From contig NZ_JXYA01000013.1 in NCBI RefSeq assembly GCF_000967655.1, positions 1 through 44,328 on the forward strand: a DNA stretch of 44,328 bases, in the 5' to 3' direction. A model generated the notes under the pieces. The model was not told the DNA's origin, ran no database searches, and saw only the letters and a program-made list of their open reading frames with translations. Within the stretch, counting starts at the first letter, position 1. Each line of letters begins with the position of its first letter. This DNA is from Pseudoalteromonas rubra (GTDB lineage: Bacteria > Pseudomonadota > Gammaproteobacteria > Enterobacterales > Alteromonadaceae). Below are positions 9,965 through 18,892 of this stretch, piece by piece. The position numbers were made by a program, and so were the translations under genes.

Positions 9965-11436
9965 TATGCTTTCTCTCCCACGTTAAACCAGGCATGATTA
10001 TTCTCTTCCAGCAGCTCATCAGCGGCCTCAGGGCCCCATGAGCCGGCACGATAAAGCGAAGGGGTGCCTTTTTCTTGCCAGCGCGCGATAATGGGGTCAA
10101 TCCACTGCCAGGCTTCTCTTACTTCATCACGATGAATGAATAACGCCGGATTATTTGCCGCGGCATCCAGCATCAGGCGCTTGTAGGCATCTGAATGAAA
10201 ACCTTTACTGTATTGCTGACTCAGCTCGATATTCAGCGTCACAGGTTCCAGTTGCATCTCCAGATTATCCAGGCGCTTAGACATCAGTGTTAGCTGGATA
10301 CTTTCTTCCGGCTGCAAACGGATCTCAAGGCGGTTAGGCTGAATTGGGCCCACACTTGGACCATATACATTGTGAGAAACCGGCTTATATTCAACCACAA
10401 TTTCCGCACAGCGCTTTTTCATGCGCTTGCCCGTTCTCAGGTAAAAAGGTACACCAGCCCAACGCCAGTTATCGATATGCGCACGGATAGCCACAAAGGT
10501 TTCTGTGGTGCTGGACCCTTCGCCTAGCTCTTCCAGATAACCCGGGACCAGCTTGCCGTTCAGGTCGCCCGGCACGTACTGACCACGCACCACGTTATCG
10601 TCAACATCTTCGCCAACCAAAGGACGCAGCGCTTCTAGTACCTTGAGCTTTTCAGCACGAATGCTGTTCGCATTCAGCTTTGACGGAGACTCCATCGCCA
10701 CCAGGCATAAAAGCTGCAATAAGTGGTTCTGTACCATGTCGCGCAGAGCGCCGGCTTTATCATAAAACCCAGCTCGGCTCTCAAGACCCACCGTCTCAGA
10801 GATACTGATCTGGATATTGTCGATTGATTTGGCATCCCAGAGGTTTTCAAACAAGGCGTTAGCAAAACGCAGTGCCATCAAATTCTGTACGGTTTCTTTA
10901 CCTAAGTAGTGGTCGATACGGAAGATCTGGTTCTCATCGAAGAACTGGGCAATCTTACCGTTAATTTCTTCTGCCGATTTGCCACAATAGCCAATCGGCT
11001 TTTCTACCACCACGCGGGAGTTGTCTGTGATCAGTCCCTTTTGTGACAACAGCTCACAACAGGTACCGTAAACCGCAGGCGGCAAAGATAAATAGAATAC
11101 ACGCGATTTGTCTTCGCCGTCAGCATCGAGAATGTCTTTCAGAGCGTCCCAGTTGTCATCGGCCTCGGTCACGTTAACGACCACAGGCACTAAAAACTGG
11201 GCAAAAGCCTGCCAATCTTTAGCGTTATACTCTCCCTCACTAAGGTGAGACTGGAGTGCCTGCTCAGCCGTGGCAAGGTATTGTTCTTTTTGTTCTTCTG
11301 CACGGACAGTTGGAAGTACGCGTGAGCCTTCAGGTAAATTACCTTCTTGATACGCACGATACATTGCAGGTAACAACTTTCGTAACGCTAAGTCGCCGCC
11401 CCCACCAAAAATTACGATATCAAAAGGATTAAGCAT
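9964..11436 (-). CDS. zwf: Glucose-6-phosphate 1-dehydrogenase
   Basis: Oxidises glucose 6-phosphate to the lactone with NADP. The 490-residue protein has the N-terminal nucleotide-binding segment FGGGGDLALRKLLPA and the active-site motif RIDHYLGKE, with the catalytic histidine, and the C-terminal all-beta G6PDH domain with YLRTGKRMKKR. It forms a two-gene operon with pgl. Edd and eda do not follow, unlike many relatives. No clear ribosome site is visible ahead of the ATG; the 476-bp upstream stretch presumably holds the promoter. Confidence 0.97.
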   Translation of the reverse strand: MLNPFDIVIFGGGGDLALRKLLPAMYRAYQEGNLPEGSRVLPTVRAEEQKEQYLATAEQALQSHLSEGEYNAKDWQAFAQFLVPVVVNVTEADDNWDALKDILDADGEDKSRVFYLSLPPAVYGTCCELLSQKGLITDNSRVVVEKPIGYCGKSAEEINGKIAQFFDENQIFRIDHYLGKETVQNLMALRFANALFENLWDAKSIDNIQISISETVGLESRAGFYDKAGALRDMVQNHLLQLLCLVAMESPSKLNANSIRAEKLKVLEALRPLVGEDVDDNVVRGQYVPGDLNGKLVPGYLEELGEGSSTTETFVAIRAHIDNWRWAGVPFYLRTGKRMKKRCAEIVVEYKPVSHNVYGPSVGPIQPNRLEIRLQPEESIQLTLMSKRLDNLEMQLEPVTLNIELSQQYSKGFHSDAYKRLMLDAAANNPALFIHRDEVREAWQWIDPIIARWQEKGTPSLYRAGSWGPEAADELLEENNHAWFNVGEKA

Positions 11437-11912
11437 AATTATGTCTCACAAGGTTAGGCGCGTAGCACCAAAGTGCCTCACACGCTCGTTAGTTAAAACC
11501 GTTTTCCAGTCTGTTCAGACTAGCAAACTCTGCTTTCTTGCTGGATTTGAATTCGTATGCACAGCACATGGAGCCAGTCAGGAAACCATGGGGCTGTGCC
11601 GCAGTGAGGTCGGGGGTGGTAACGGGTAACCCGTTTGAACCATGTATGCACTTCGTCGTGACGACTACGTCATACATCCCCAATAAGAGTCTGCTCCGTC
11701 ACTGCTCGTTGGCTGTTAAAGCCAGTTTACCCGCCTGCCACTTACCGGTTGTGACAAGGCCAATAAATTTGAAAAAATGAGCCTTAGGGGCACTGTAATT
11801 CCTCTCACAAAAATACAGGCCCTAAGCACTCCAGCGCTACCCGTTCAAAGGTATTCTTTTCTCTTGTGCCCAAATTAATTCAGGCACACCACACGCAAAT
11901 CACTTGTGGTTG
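11437..11912. other. Gene-free stretch between zwf and pgi
   Basis: No convincing gene here. One rightward open frame (11538-11780) lacks a ribosome site and coding character. Two short dyads are visible: AACGGGTAACCCGTT at 11621-11635 and a GTCGTGACGAC repeat nearby. Their role is unknown. The left part should hold the zwf promoter; the right part lies downstream of pgi. Confidence 0.4.
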
Positions 11913-13553
11913 TTATCTGTTTTGTTTGTAGTACGCAATCAGCCCGGCTGTGGAGCTGTCATGTGGGTGTGTTACCCCATCCTGAGTCAATTCTGCTTCA
12001 ATGGCGCTTGCCAGGCCTTTACCCAGTTCAACACCCCACTGATCAAATGAGCAAACCTCAAGTATAATGCCCTGACAAAATATTTTATGCTCATACAATG
12101 CGATAAGACGCCCAACCGCTTTAGCATCTACTTCATCCAAAATCATGGATGTAGTAGGTCGGTTTCCTTCATGGATCTTATGCGGCAACAGGCGTTCAAT
12201 TTCTGCTTCTGATTTACCTTTTGCACTCAAGTCAGCGCGTACTTGTTGCTCATTTACACCGGCCATCAGGGCTTCTGTTTGAGCAAAAAAGTTAGACAGC
12301 AAAATATCATGGTGTTTGGCCACGTCGCGCTGCGGTTTCAGTGACGCAATAAAGTCAGCTGGGACGATTACATTCCCCTGATGCAGACACTGATAAAAAG
12401 CATGCTGACCATTAATACCCGTCATGCCCCAGATCAGCGGCACAGTCGTGTAAGGCACGGTTTGTCCGGCAAAGGTCACGTGTTTGCCGTTACTTTCCAT
12501 TTCACCCTGCTGTAAATAAGCAGGCAGCATGTGCAGTGCCTGATCATAAGGCAAAATAGCCTGAGACTGGTAGCCAAGGAAACTGGTGTTCCAGACGCTC
12601 AGTAACGCCATGATCAGCGGAATATTCTGATCAAAAGACGCATTTTTAAAATGTTCATCAACTTCGTAAGCCCCTTCTAAGATGGCCTCGAACTTGTCAT
12701 AACCTAAATATAAGGCAATGGGTAAGCCAATCGCGCTCCATAATGAGAAGCGTCCACCTACCCAATCCCACATGGTGAATACGTTTTCGTCGCTAATACC
12801 GAAAGCACGTGTTTTCTCAAGGTTGGTGCTCACAGCAACAAAGTGCTTAGCAATTTCAGCTTCATTTTGTGCAGCGTTCAGGAACCAGGTAACCGCAGAG
12901 CGCGCATTGGTCATGGTTTCTGACGTCGTAAAGGTTTTTGACGAAATCACAAACAAGGTGGTTTCAGGGCAAACTTTATCTAACACCTGAGCCAGCTGAA
13001 CACCGTCAACATTAGAAACATAATGTACGTTAAGGGTATCGTCAGCATAAGCGCTCAGCGCTTCAGTCACCATCTGAGGACCCAGGTTTGAACCGCCAAC
13101 GCCGATTGCAACCACGTCTTTAACTGCTTTGCCCGTGTAGCCCAACCAGTCGCCACTGCGCACTTTGTGGCTGAACACCTTCATTTTTTCAAGTTCGCTA
13201 TTCACCTGATCCATGACGTTTTCGCCATCGACATAGATTGGTGTGTTACCACGATTGCGCAGTGCAACGTGCAATACGGCACGGTCTTCAGTGATATTGA
13301 TCTTTTCACCGGCAAACAACTTGTCACGCCACTGGGCCAGATCACATTCTTCAGCTAGCTTAACCAACTGTGTAAAGGTATCTGTATCAATAAGTTGCTT
13401 AGAGAAGTCAAACAACAAGCCCGGGATCTGACGAGAGAACTGTTCAAATCTCGTCACATCTTGCTCAAACAATGATTTAAGATGTTGTGTCTTCAGTTGT
13501 TCTGATGCTGTTGTTAAAGCCTGCCAACTCGGTAGTTGTGTACGGCAACTCAT
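11913..13553 (-). CDS. pgi: Glucose-6-phosphate isomerase
   Basis: Interconverts glucose 6-phosphate and fructose 6-phosphate in glycolysis and gluconeogenesis. The 546 residues match the bacterial enzyme. Both family signatures are present: the one around DWVGGRFSLWSAIGLP and the one near the C-terminus, FDQWGVELGKGLA, which carries the catalytic lysine. The phosphate-binding SSKTFTTSETMTNA segment is also intact. It sits between zwf and a divergent LacI-family regulator, and two LacI-type palindromes lie upstream of it (13648 and 13714), suggesting sugar-dependent control. Confidence 0.97.
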   Translation of the reverse strand: MSCRTQLPSWQALTTASEQLKTQHLKSLFEQDVTRFEQFSRQIPGLLFDFSKQLIDTDTFTQLVKLAEECDLAQWRDKLFAGEKINITEDRAVLHVALRNRGNTPIYVDGENVMDQVNSELEKMKVFSHKVRSGDWLGYTGKAVKDVVAIGVGGSNLGPQMVTEALSAYADDTLNVHYVSNVDGVQLAQVLDKVCPETTLFVISSKTFTTSETMTNARSAVTWFLNAAQNEAEIAKHFVAVSTNLEKTRAFGISDENVFTMWDWVGGRFSLWSAIGLPIALYLGYDKFEAILEGAYEVDEHFKNASFDQNIPLIMALLSVWNTSFLGYQSQAILPYDQALHMLPAYLQQGEMESNGKHVTFAGQTVPYTTVPLIWGMTGINGQHAFYQCLHQGNVIVPADFIASLKPQRDVAKHHDILLSNFFAQTEALMAGVNEQQVRADLSAKGKSEAEIERLLPHKIHEGNRPTTSMILDEVDAKAVGRLIALYEHKIFCQGIILEVCSFDQWGVELGKGLASAIEAELTQDGVTHPHDSSTAGLIAYYKQNR

Positions 13554-13647
13554 ATAAATTCCCCTAGTGACGATGCGTTTTCAAAACAATAAAAATTGTA
13601 ATTATCACAAGTGTTAGACGGTGTAATGCGTTAAACATAAGTTAAAA

Positions 13648-13661
13648 TGACAACGCTGTCA
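13648..13661. promoter_or_regulatory. LacI-family operator candidate 1
   Basis: TGACAACGCTGTCA: five-base arms TGACA/TGTCA in perfect inversion around a central CG, the typical geometry of LacI-family operators. It lies 95 bp upstream of the pgi start, in the pgi/regulator intergenic region, and shares the pattern TGACAnCGnTRTCA with the site at 13714. Confidence 0.6.
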
Positions 13662-13713
13662 AATAGCTAATATTCAATTTTACATTGCGCATAATACCCC
13701 AATTTTGACTTTT

Positions 13714-13727
13714 TGACACCGGTATCA
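13714..13727. promoter_or_regulatory. LacI-family operator candidate 2
   Basis: TGACACCGGTATCA: one mismatch from a perfect palindrome, central CG, same 14-base pattern as the site 66 bp to the left. The pairing of two sites next to a LacI-family gene supports real operators. Confidence 0.55.
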
Positions 13728-13942
13728 TTAATTTATTTGGTAGAATTTTTACTGCTAATTTGAGAGCAAATTGGATAGACTAGAACCTGCAAATGATCAT
13801 TTTATGAAATCAAGGCACGGACTATACCGAGTGAATACCTGAGCACAAGTCATCAGGAATGCGCAATGATCGCGCTAAAAAGTGCGCAGCTAGGCACTTG
13901 TACACATTATAGTACCACCTTCTCTCACAGAAGAAAAACAAG

Positions 13943-14980
13943 ATGAAAGTAACCATCAATGATGTAGCAAAACACGCTGGCGTATCGATGAAAACCGTAT
14001 CGCGCGTGATTAACAAGGAACCATCGGTACGCAAAAAAACCTATGATCAGGTGATGCTGGCCGTGAAAGAGCTCAATTATCAACCCAATACTGCCGCAAG
14101 GAACCTGGCGGGGACGTCATCTTTTGCCATCGGTCTGGTCTATGACAACCCCAATGCCTACTACATCATAGACATGCAAAATGGTGTGTTGTCCCGTTGC
14201 AAAGAAGAAGGCTATGAGCTGGTGATCCACCCCTGCAATGCGCAGCAAGAAGACATGCAGGCAGAAATTGCCACTATGATCAAACGCTCTCGCCTGGCTG
14301 GCCTGGTGCTGACTCCGCCGCTCTCTGAACAGCAACCTATTATAGACATGCTGGACGAACTGGGGGTCAGTTATGTAAGGCTGCTTTCCGGACATAATGA
14401 AGATGACGCAGAAAAAGCAAGAAACTGCATTTATGTCGATGACTTTGCCGCCGCGTATGAAATCACCGAACATCTGATCACACTTGGACACAAGCACATT
14501 GCTTTCGTTTGTGGTGATGAAGAGCACAAATCAACCACCGAGCGTCTGGCGGGCTACAAACAAGCTCTAGCCGACCATCAGATAGCCTTTAATGAAGCGT
14601 TCGTCCACAACGGCACCTACTCTTTTGAATCGGGTGTGCAAGGCGCAAAAGCCCTGCTTGAAGATGGCAATCGCAAACAGATCACCGCAATTTTGGGCGG
14701 TAACGATGAGGTGGCCGCCGGTGCGTTGTTTGCAGCGAGATTGATGAACATTGAGATCCCGGCGCAGCTGTCTATTTCCGGGTTCGAAGACTCTCCGTTC
14801 TCTCGCCAGACCTGGCCAAAGCTCACCACCGCCCATCAGGCAAACGATGTGATTTCTGAACACGCCGCACGCCTGTTGTTTTCAAAAACACGTGGCAGCC
14901 GCAATCAGGATAAAGACATCATCACCACGTTCACACCCAGCATGGTGGTCAGAGAAAGTACGGGACCTGCACCACAGTAA
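13943..14980 (+). CDS. LacI/GalR-family transcriptional regulator
   Basis: A 345-residue sugar-responsive repressor. Residues 1-56 form the LacI helix-turn-helix and hinge (TINDVAKHAGVSMKTVSRVI, then NYQPNTAARNLAG); the rest is a periplasmic-binding-protein-like effector domain ending in MVVRESTGP, as in family members. It diverges from pgi with 389 bp between the two starts, which contain two operator-like palindromes (13648, 13714). Control of pgi and of itself is the simplest reading. The effector is not deducible; no transport or catabolic genes for a specific sugar are adjacent. A 10-bp hairpin just after the stop separates it from the convergent sulfur-protein gene. Confidence 0.92.
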   Translation: MKVTINDVAKHAGVSMKTVSRVINKEPSVRKKTYDQVMLAVKELNYQPNTAARNLAGTSSFAIGLVYDNPNAYYIIDMQNGVLSRCKEEGYELVIHPCNAQQEDMQAEIATMIKRSRLAGLVLTPPLSEQQPIIDMLDELGVSYVRLLSGHNEDDAEKARNCIYVDDFAAAYEITEHLITLGHKHIAFVCGDEEHKSTTERLAGYKQALADHQIAFNEAFVHNGTYSFESGVQGAKALLEDGNRKQITAILGGNDEVAAGALFAARLMNIEIPAQLSISGFEDSPFSRQTWPKLTTAHQANDVISEHAARLLFSKTRGSRNQDKDIITTFTPSMVVRESTGPAPQ

Positions 14981-14986
14981 GTGGCT

Positions 14987-15009
14987 TTGCCCCGGTTTGA
15001 CCGGGGCAA
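14987..15009. terminator. Hairpin between convergent genes, probable bidirectional terminator
   Basis: Perfect 10-bp stem TTGCCCCGGT / ACCGGGGCAA with a 3-base loop, located 6 bp after one stop codon and 7 bp from the other. There is no long T-run, so it may only stall polymerase. Confidence 0.6.
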
Positions 15010-15016
15010 CCATCCA

Positions 15017-17260
15017 TTAATTTAATGCCAGCCCGCCTTGCAAATTGGCAACCCGATCAAAACCCAGCAACGCCAGCGTATGCCCTGCCTGCATAGAACG
15101 ATTACCGGTACGACATACCAGCAGGTAATGTTGCGATGGATCCAGCGCCCCGTTGCGTAATACGTCCGTCATTCTGCTCAGTGGAATATTAAGCACCCGC
15201 CCTGTTGCCAGATTGCCGAACAGATCCGTGATCCCGCGCCGAGACACATCCGACTCATAAGGTTCACGACAATCAATGATCACCCCTTTATGACATGCCA
15301 GCCAGTCTTGCGCTGCCGAGCGGTTTAGCGCTTTCACGGCAGGCACCGCAGCATCAATCAGCGCATCGAGGAAACGCTCCCTAAATGCACTGACGTCGCT
15401 GTCGATACCGACTTTTTGGTCAACAAACTCAGCGGTCGAACATGCCCCATTTAATAGCCGACCCAGCAACGGACTTATCTGCACCTGAGCATGCCAGTTA
15501 ATTGCAAAGCACTGCTGATAATCCAGCGCACTACAGATCAAGCTGTTGTCATCCAGCAGTTCATTCAGACGTAACAGAGTCTCGGCCATTGCCGCGGCGC
15601 GCATCATATCCCCCTGACTGTCTCCCAAACCTTGCGGCAGTAATAACTTACCGGCAAAGCAGGCTGACACATCTTCACCTTGCATTAATAAATAGCAGCG
15701 GTTTTCAATCTCGCTCTCAATGTCCGGCAACTTTGCCAATGTGCCCTGCAATAACCCCTCTGCGCAATCCACAGGCCAGCCAAATGCGTCTAACGCTTCG
15801 TCATCCTCCAGGTTGTGGGCAAGTAAGTGCACCGCATCCTCTGCCGACTGACTCAGGTGGGTTTTAAGCACGGCCCTGCAAGCCAGTCCCTGCTTATCAA
15901 GCAAGCGCTGTAAACGAGGAACCAATTCAGGAACGGGGTCTACAATCACTGCCTGCTTATCAGGTGTAACATACAGCCAGCAACAGGCTCCCTGATGACG
16001 CAGCTGAGTCAGACCCACAGCACAGGCCTCCTGCTCCGGTGCAGTGCTATCTGACACCACCAGACAGTTGTTCTCCAGGATAGGTTTCAGGCTTTTAAGT
16101 GCGTCACATGCTCGGCGGATCTGCGCCTCGCTGTCTGCAGGACCAAATGACAGCCTGATGGCATTTTCGCTTTGCCAGTCGGATGCATTCATCGCATCCA
16201 GTACAAAACTGCGACTTGAGCCAGAGCTACAGGCAGAGCCCCCGCTGACCCGAATACCCGCAGCATCTAGCAAATCAATCACTTCTTTACTGGTGAGGTG
16301 ATCAACCGAAAAGTTCAGTGTGGTGGGCACTGAAAGCGCAAAATCGTGGTGAAAAGTGACTTGCTTAAACGTCGATTCAACGGCGTCAGCCAGCATGCTG
16401 CGATGTTTCTCAAGCTGTGCAACCGGATTGAACGGGGAGTTTTCCTTATCCAGTAACATATCAAACAGTGTACTCAGTGCAGCAATACCGGGAATATTCT
16501 CTGTGCCTGAGCGCATTCCCGACTCCTGACCACCACCGGCGATAAAGGGTGTGTAAGGGCTGCCACTGCGAATGTACAAAAACCCGATCCCTTTTGGTGC
16601 ATAAAGCTTGTGACCAGAAAACGGCGCGTAATCTATCGTGGTTTGTGATAGCTTCAGAGGCAATTTTCCCAAAGCCTGAACACAGTCAACCATCCAGGCT
16701 GTTTGACTGTTCCCTTCGCGGATCACTTGCTCAAGTCTGCCAAGGTCTTGCTTAATGCCGGTTTCATTGTTGGCCGCCATAGTGCATATCATTACCGCCT
16801 GCTCAATGTGCTCAGCAATAAAGTCCAGATCCAGCAAGCCTGTCGAGTCGACCGGTATCTCCAGGATCTCGGCATTCAATCCAAGTAGCCGGTTCCAGTG
16901 TTTCAGGGTATTCGGTACCGCTTTATGCTCTGTTGCGCCATACATCAGAACCGGATTTATATATCGCTCGCTATGGTGCTGAACATAATCACTCAAAGCC
17001 GAAACGATGGCCGTTTGGATCCCTTCTGTTGCACCAGAGGTGAAGAGCAGCTCGCCGCTGGTCGCCCCTATCACCTCTCTGCCTTTATTGCGCGCCTCTT
17101 CCATTAGGTGCTTGGCTTGCACACCAGTAACGTGGGCACTCGAGGGGTTGCCGAAACACACCTGCATGGTATGTACCACGACTTTGGCAATCTCGGGTAA
17201 TACCGGCGTAGTGGCATTGGCATCGAGGTAGATAAGTTGGTCTTGCTCAGACTGGATCAC
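15017..17260 (-). CDS. Cysteine desulfurase fused to a degenerate MBL-fold domain and a rhodanese
   Basis: A 747-residue three-domain sulfur-transfer protein. Residues about 5-390 form a NifS/IscS-type PLP cysteine desulfurase: LDANATTP start, PLP lysine at about 218 in SGHKLYAPKG, and active cysteine at about 344 in SGGSACSSGSSR. Residues about 395-600 resemble the MBL fold of persulfide dioxygenases, with AVIVDPVPELVPRLQRLL then VLKTHLSQSAEDA, where the metal motif THxHxDH should stand: only the first histidine (about 468) is left, so this domain is probably not a metal enzyme. The last 95 residues are a rhodanese with active loop CRTGNRS (cysteine about 716). I chose GTG 17260 because AAAGGAG lies 6 bases upstream and homology begins right after; the frame extends to an ATG at 17374 but that stretch has no family similarity. 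Confidence 0.85.
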   Translation of the reverse strand: MIQSEQDQLIYLDANATTPVLPEIAKVVVHTMQVCFGNPSSAHVTGVQAKHLMEEARNKGREVIGATSGELLFTSGATEGIQTAIVSALSDYVQHHSERYINPVLMYGATEHKAVPNTLKHWNRLLGLNAEILEIPVDSTGLLDLDFIAEHIEQAVMICTMAANNETGIKQDLGRLEQVIREGNSQTAWMVDCVQALGKLPLKLSQTTIDYAPFSGHKLYAPKGIGFLYIRSGSPYTPFIAGGGQESGMRSGTENIPGIAALSTLFDMLLDKENSPFNPVAQLEKHRSMLADAVESTFKQVTFHHDFALSVPTTLNFSVDHLTSKEVIDLLDAAGIRVSGGSACSSGSSRSFVLDAMNASDWQSENAIRLSFGPADSEAQIRRACDALKSLKPILENNCLVVSDSTAPEQEACAVGLTQLRHQGACCWLYVTPDKQAVIVDPVPELVPRLQRLLDKQGLACRAVLKTHLSQSAEDAVHLLAHNLEDDEALDAFGWPVDCAEGLLQGTLAKLPDIESEIENRCYLLMQGEDVSACFAGKLLLPQGLGDSQGDMMRAAAMAETLLRLNELLDDNSLICSALDYQQCFAINWHAQVQISPLLGRLLNGACSTAEFVDQKVGIDSDVSAFRERFLDALIDAAVPAVKALNRSAAQDWLACHKGVIIDCREPYESDVSRRGITDLFGNLATGRVLNIPLSRMTDVLRNGALDPSQHYLLVCRTGNRSMQAGHTLALLGFDRVANLQGGLALN

Positions 17261-17403
17261 ACGGCGCTCCTTTATAACAATATAGAATATCATATTCCAT
17301 TCTACACAAAAGACCGAGCAAGCATAATAATCATTTGCTGTATAAATGAAGCTCGTTATTCCAAAATGGTACAAGATAACATTCGCGAAGCGACGGGAAG
17401 AGC

Positions 17404-17429
17404 ACAGGCGGTGCGGCCGTACCGCCTGT
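17404..17429. terminator. Strong hairpin downstream of the perM-like gene
   Basis: ACAGGCGGT / ACCGCCTGT, a perfect 9-bp stem with an 8-base loop, sits 12 bp beyond the permease stop codon. It has no T-run on the leftward transcript, so it is only a candidate terminator. Confidence 0.45.
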
Positions 17430-17441
17430 TAAAAGAGGTGT

Positions 17442-18518
17442 TTATTCCGCCTCAGAGGCTAGATATTCCTGATGTTGTGTAGACCAGGCATTCAGCAGTG
17501 CTTTTACCAGCGAGGCCAGAGGAATGGCGAAAAAGACCCCCCAAAACCCCCACAAACCGCCAAAAAATAGCACGGCGACTATGATATATACCGGATTCAG
17601 ATCAACCGCTTCAGAGAACAGTAACGGCACCAGCACATTGCCATCCAGTGCCTGGATCACGCCATATACGGCAAGGACAGTCCAAAACTCCGGCGCTAAA
17701 CCAAACTGAAATAGCGCCACAGCGGCAACCGGCAAGGTCACCACAGCCGCACCAATAAAGGGAATTAAAACCGAGAAGCCAACCAGCGTGCCAAGCAGCG
17801 CCGCATAGCGCAAATCCAGCACAGTGAAAGCAACAAAGCTGGATATGCCCACAATGGTAATTTCAAACACTTTGCCGCGAATGTAATTCATGATCTGATG
17901 GTCCATTTCTTCCCAGACCTGATTAATGAGGCGTCTTTCTTTTGGTACCAGCTGCAATAAACCGGCCGTGAGCTGGCTTTTGTCTTTGAGCATAAAAAAC
18001 ACCAGCAGCGGCACCAGCACCAGATAAATCAGCCAGGCCACCACGTCTTTAATCGATGTTAGTGACGCAGAGACGACCTGCTGGCCAAATTCAAACAACT
18101 TTGTTTCAACCGCACCCACCAGGTTTTGCACCTGTTCTGCGGTGATCAGGTTCGGATAGTTATCGGGTAAGTGCAGTAAGTAATATTTGCCCTCTTCAAT
18201 CATAGTGGGGGCTTCTTGCACCAGGTTACTGGTCTGCGCCCACAGCACGGGTACAATACCAAACATCAGTGCCAGCATCACACCGACAAAGATCAGCATC
18301 ACCAAATTAGTCGCCATCTGTCTGCTTGGCACCACCCGCTGTAACCGTGTCACCGGCCAGTCCAGTAAATAAGCGATCACAATGGCCACTAATACAGGAA
18401 TGATGAAAGTCCCAAAAAAGTACAGCAGCGCAGCCAACGCGAGCAGCATCAGCAACAAGGTCACTGAGTTAGGGTCTGAAAACTTGGCCCGATACCAGGA
18501 TTTAATGAGTTCAATCAT
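17442..18518 (-). CDS. AI-2E transporter family permease (PerM-like)
   Basis: An inner-membrane protein of 358 residues in the AI-2E/UPF0118 family (PF01594). It has two N-terminal hydrophobic helices (ALAALLYFFGTFIIPVLVAIV), a soluble helical stretch about residues 90-140, and a C-terminal bundle of about five helices with the typical GVIQALDGNVLVPLLFSE and LVGFSVLIPFIGAAVV segments. Family members have been linked to autoinducer-2 export and to sodium/proton antiport; the substrate here is undetermined. Its start overlaps the stop of the small gene 18511-18768 by 8 bp, so they form an operon. Confidence 0.9.
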   Translation of the reverse strand: MIELIKSWYRAKFSDPNSVTLLLMLLALAALLYFFGTFIIPVLVAIVIAYLLDWPVTRLQRVVPSRQMATNLVMLIFVGVMLALMFGIVPVLWAQTSNLVQEAPTMIEEGKYYLLHLPDNYPNLITAEQVQNLVGAVETKLFEFGQQVVSASLTSIKDVVAWLIYLVLVPLLVFFMLKDKSQLTAGLLQLVPKERRLINQVWEEMDHQIMNYIRGKVFEITIVGISSFVAFTVLDLRYAALLGTLVGFSVLIPFIGAAVVTLPVAAVALFQFGLAPEFWTVLAVYGVIQALDGNVLVPLLFSEAVDLNPVYIIVAVLFFGGLWGFWGVFFAIPLASLVKALLNAWSTQHQEYLASEAE

Positions 18519-18768
18519 CTAAGCACTCCACTTGGATAAAAAAGGGTTCTGACTGTTGATTATGCTCAAACACGCTGTCTTGATCGTTCAAATAGCGCAA
18601 TACATCTCGTAAGTCTTGTTCTTCTGTGTAAAAAAACCGTACGGCCTCTGCCTGGGTTTTCGCCAGTTTAAGCTGCCACTTAAACTGGACAAAAAGCTGC
18701 GGACACTGAAAAGGTCGCAAATCACATTCAATCACTCTGTTTTGGGCCTTCTTAAATTTTACTTTCAA
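18511..18768 (-). CDS. Small uncharacterised protein upstream of the permease
   Basis: An 85-residue soluble protein with a basic N-terminus (MKVKFKKAQNR) and an acidic C-terminus. I do not recognise the family. It overlaps the permease gene by 8 bp, which argues that it is expressed and translationally coupled. The N-terminal region aligns by eye with nothing I can name. A weak ribosome site (AGG) lies upstream. Confidence 0.6.
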   Translation of the reverse strand: MKVKFKKAQNRVIECDLRPFQCPQLFVQFKWQLKLAKTQAEAVRFFYTEEQDLRDVLRYLNDQDSVFEHNQQSEPFFIQVECLDD

Positions 18769-18892
18769 CCTGTTACAACTGTGCGCCTGTGCCTCAATAC
18801 TGTTCGGTTTTGCTCTGTGCGAAAACCGTATAGCCTGAACCCGGGCAATGCGTTATCCTTATAATAGAGATAGTGATTTTTCGGATATTCAC

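Noticed and set aside
11538..11780. 80-residue rightward frame between zwf and pgi
   Set aside because: No ribosome site, no promoter, no recognisable domain, unusual composition; kept only as part of the gene-free stretch.
13880..13899. Inverted pair AAGTGC / GCACTT upstream of the LacI-family gene
   Set aside because: Eight-base spacer and no central CG do not fit LacI operators; the same hexamers near the phage repressor look like coincidence.
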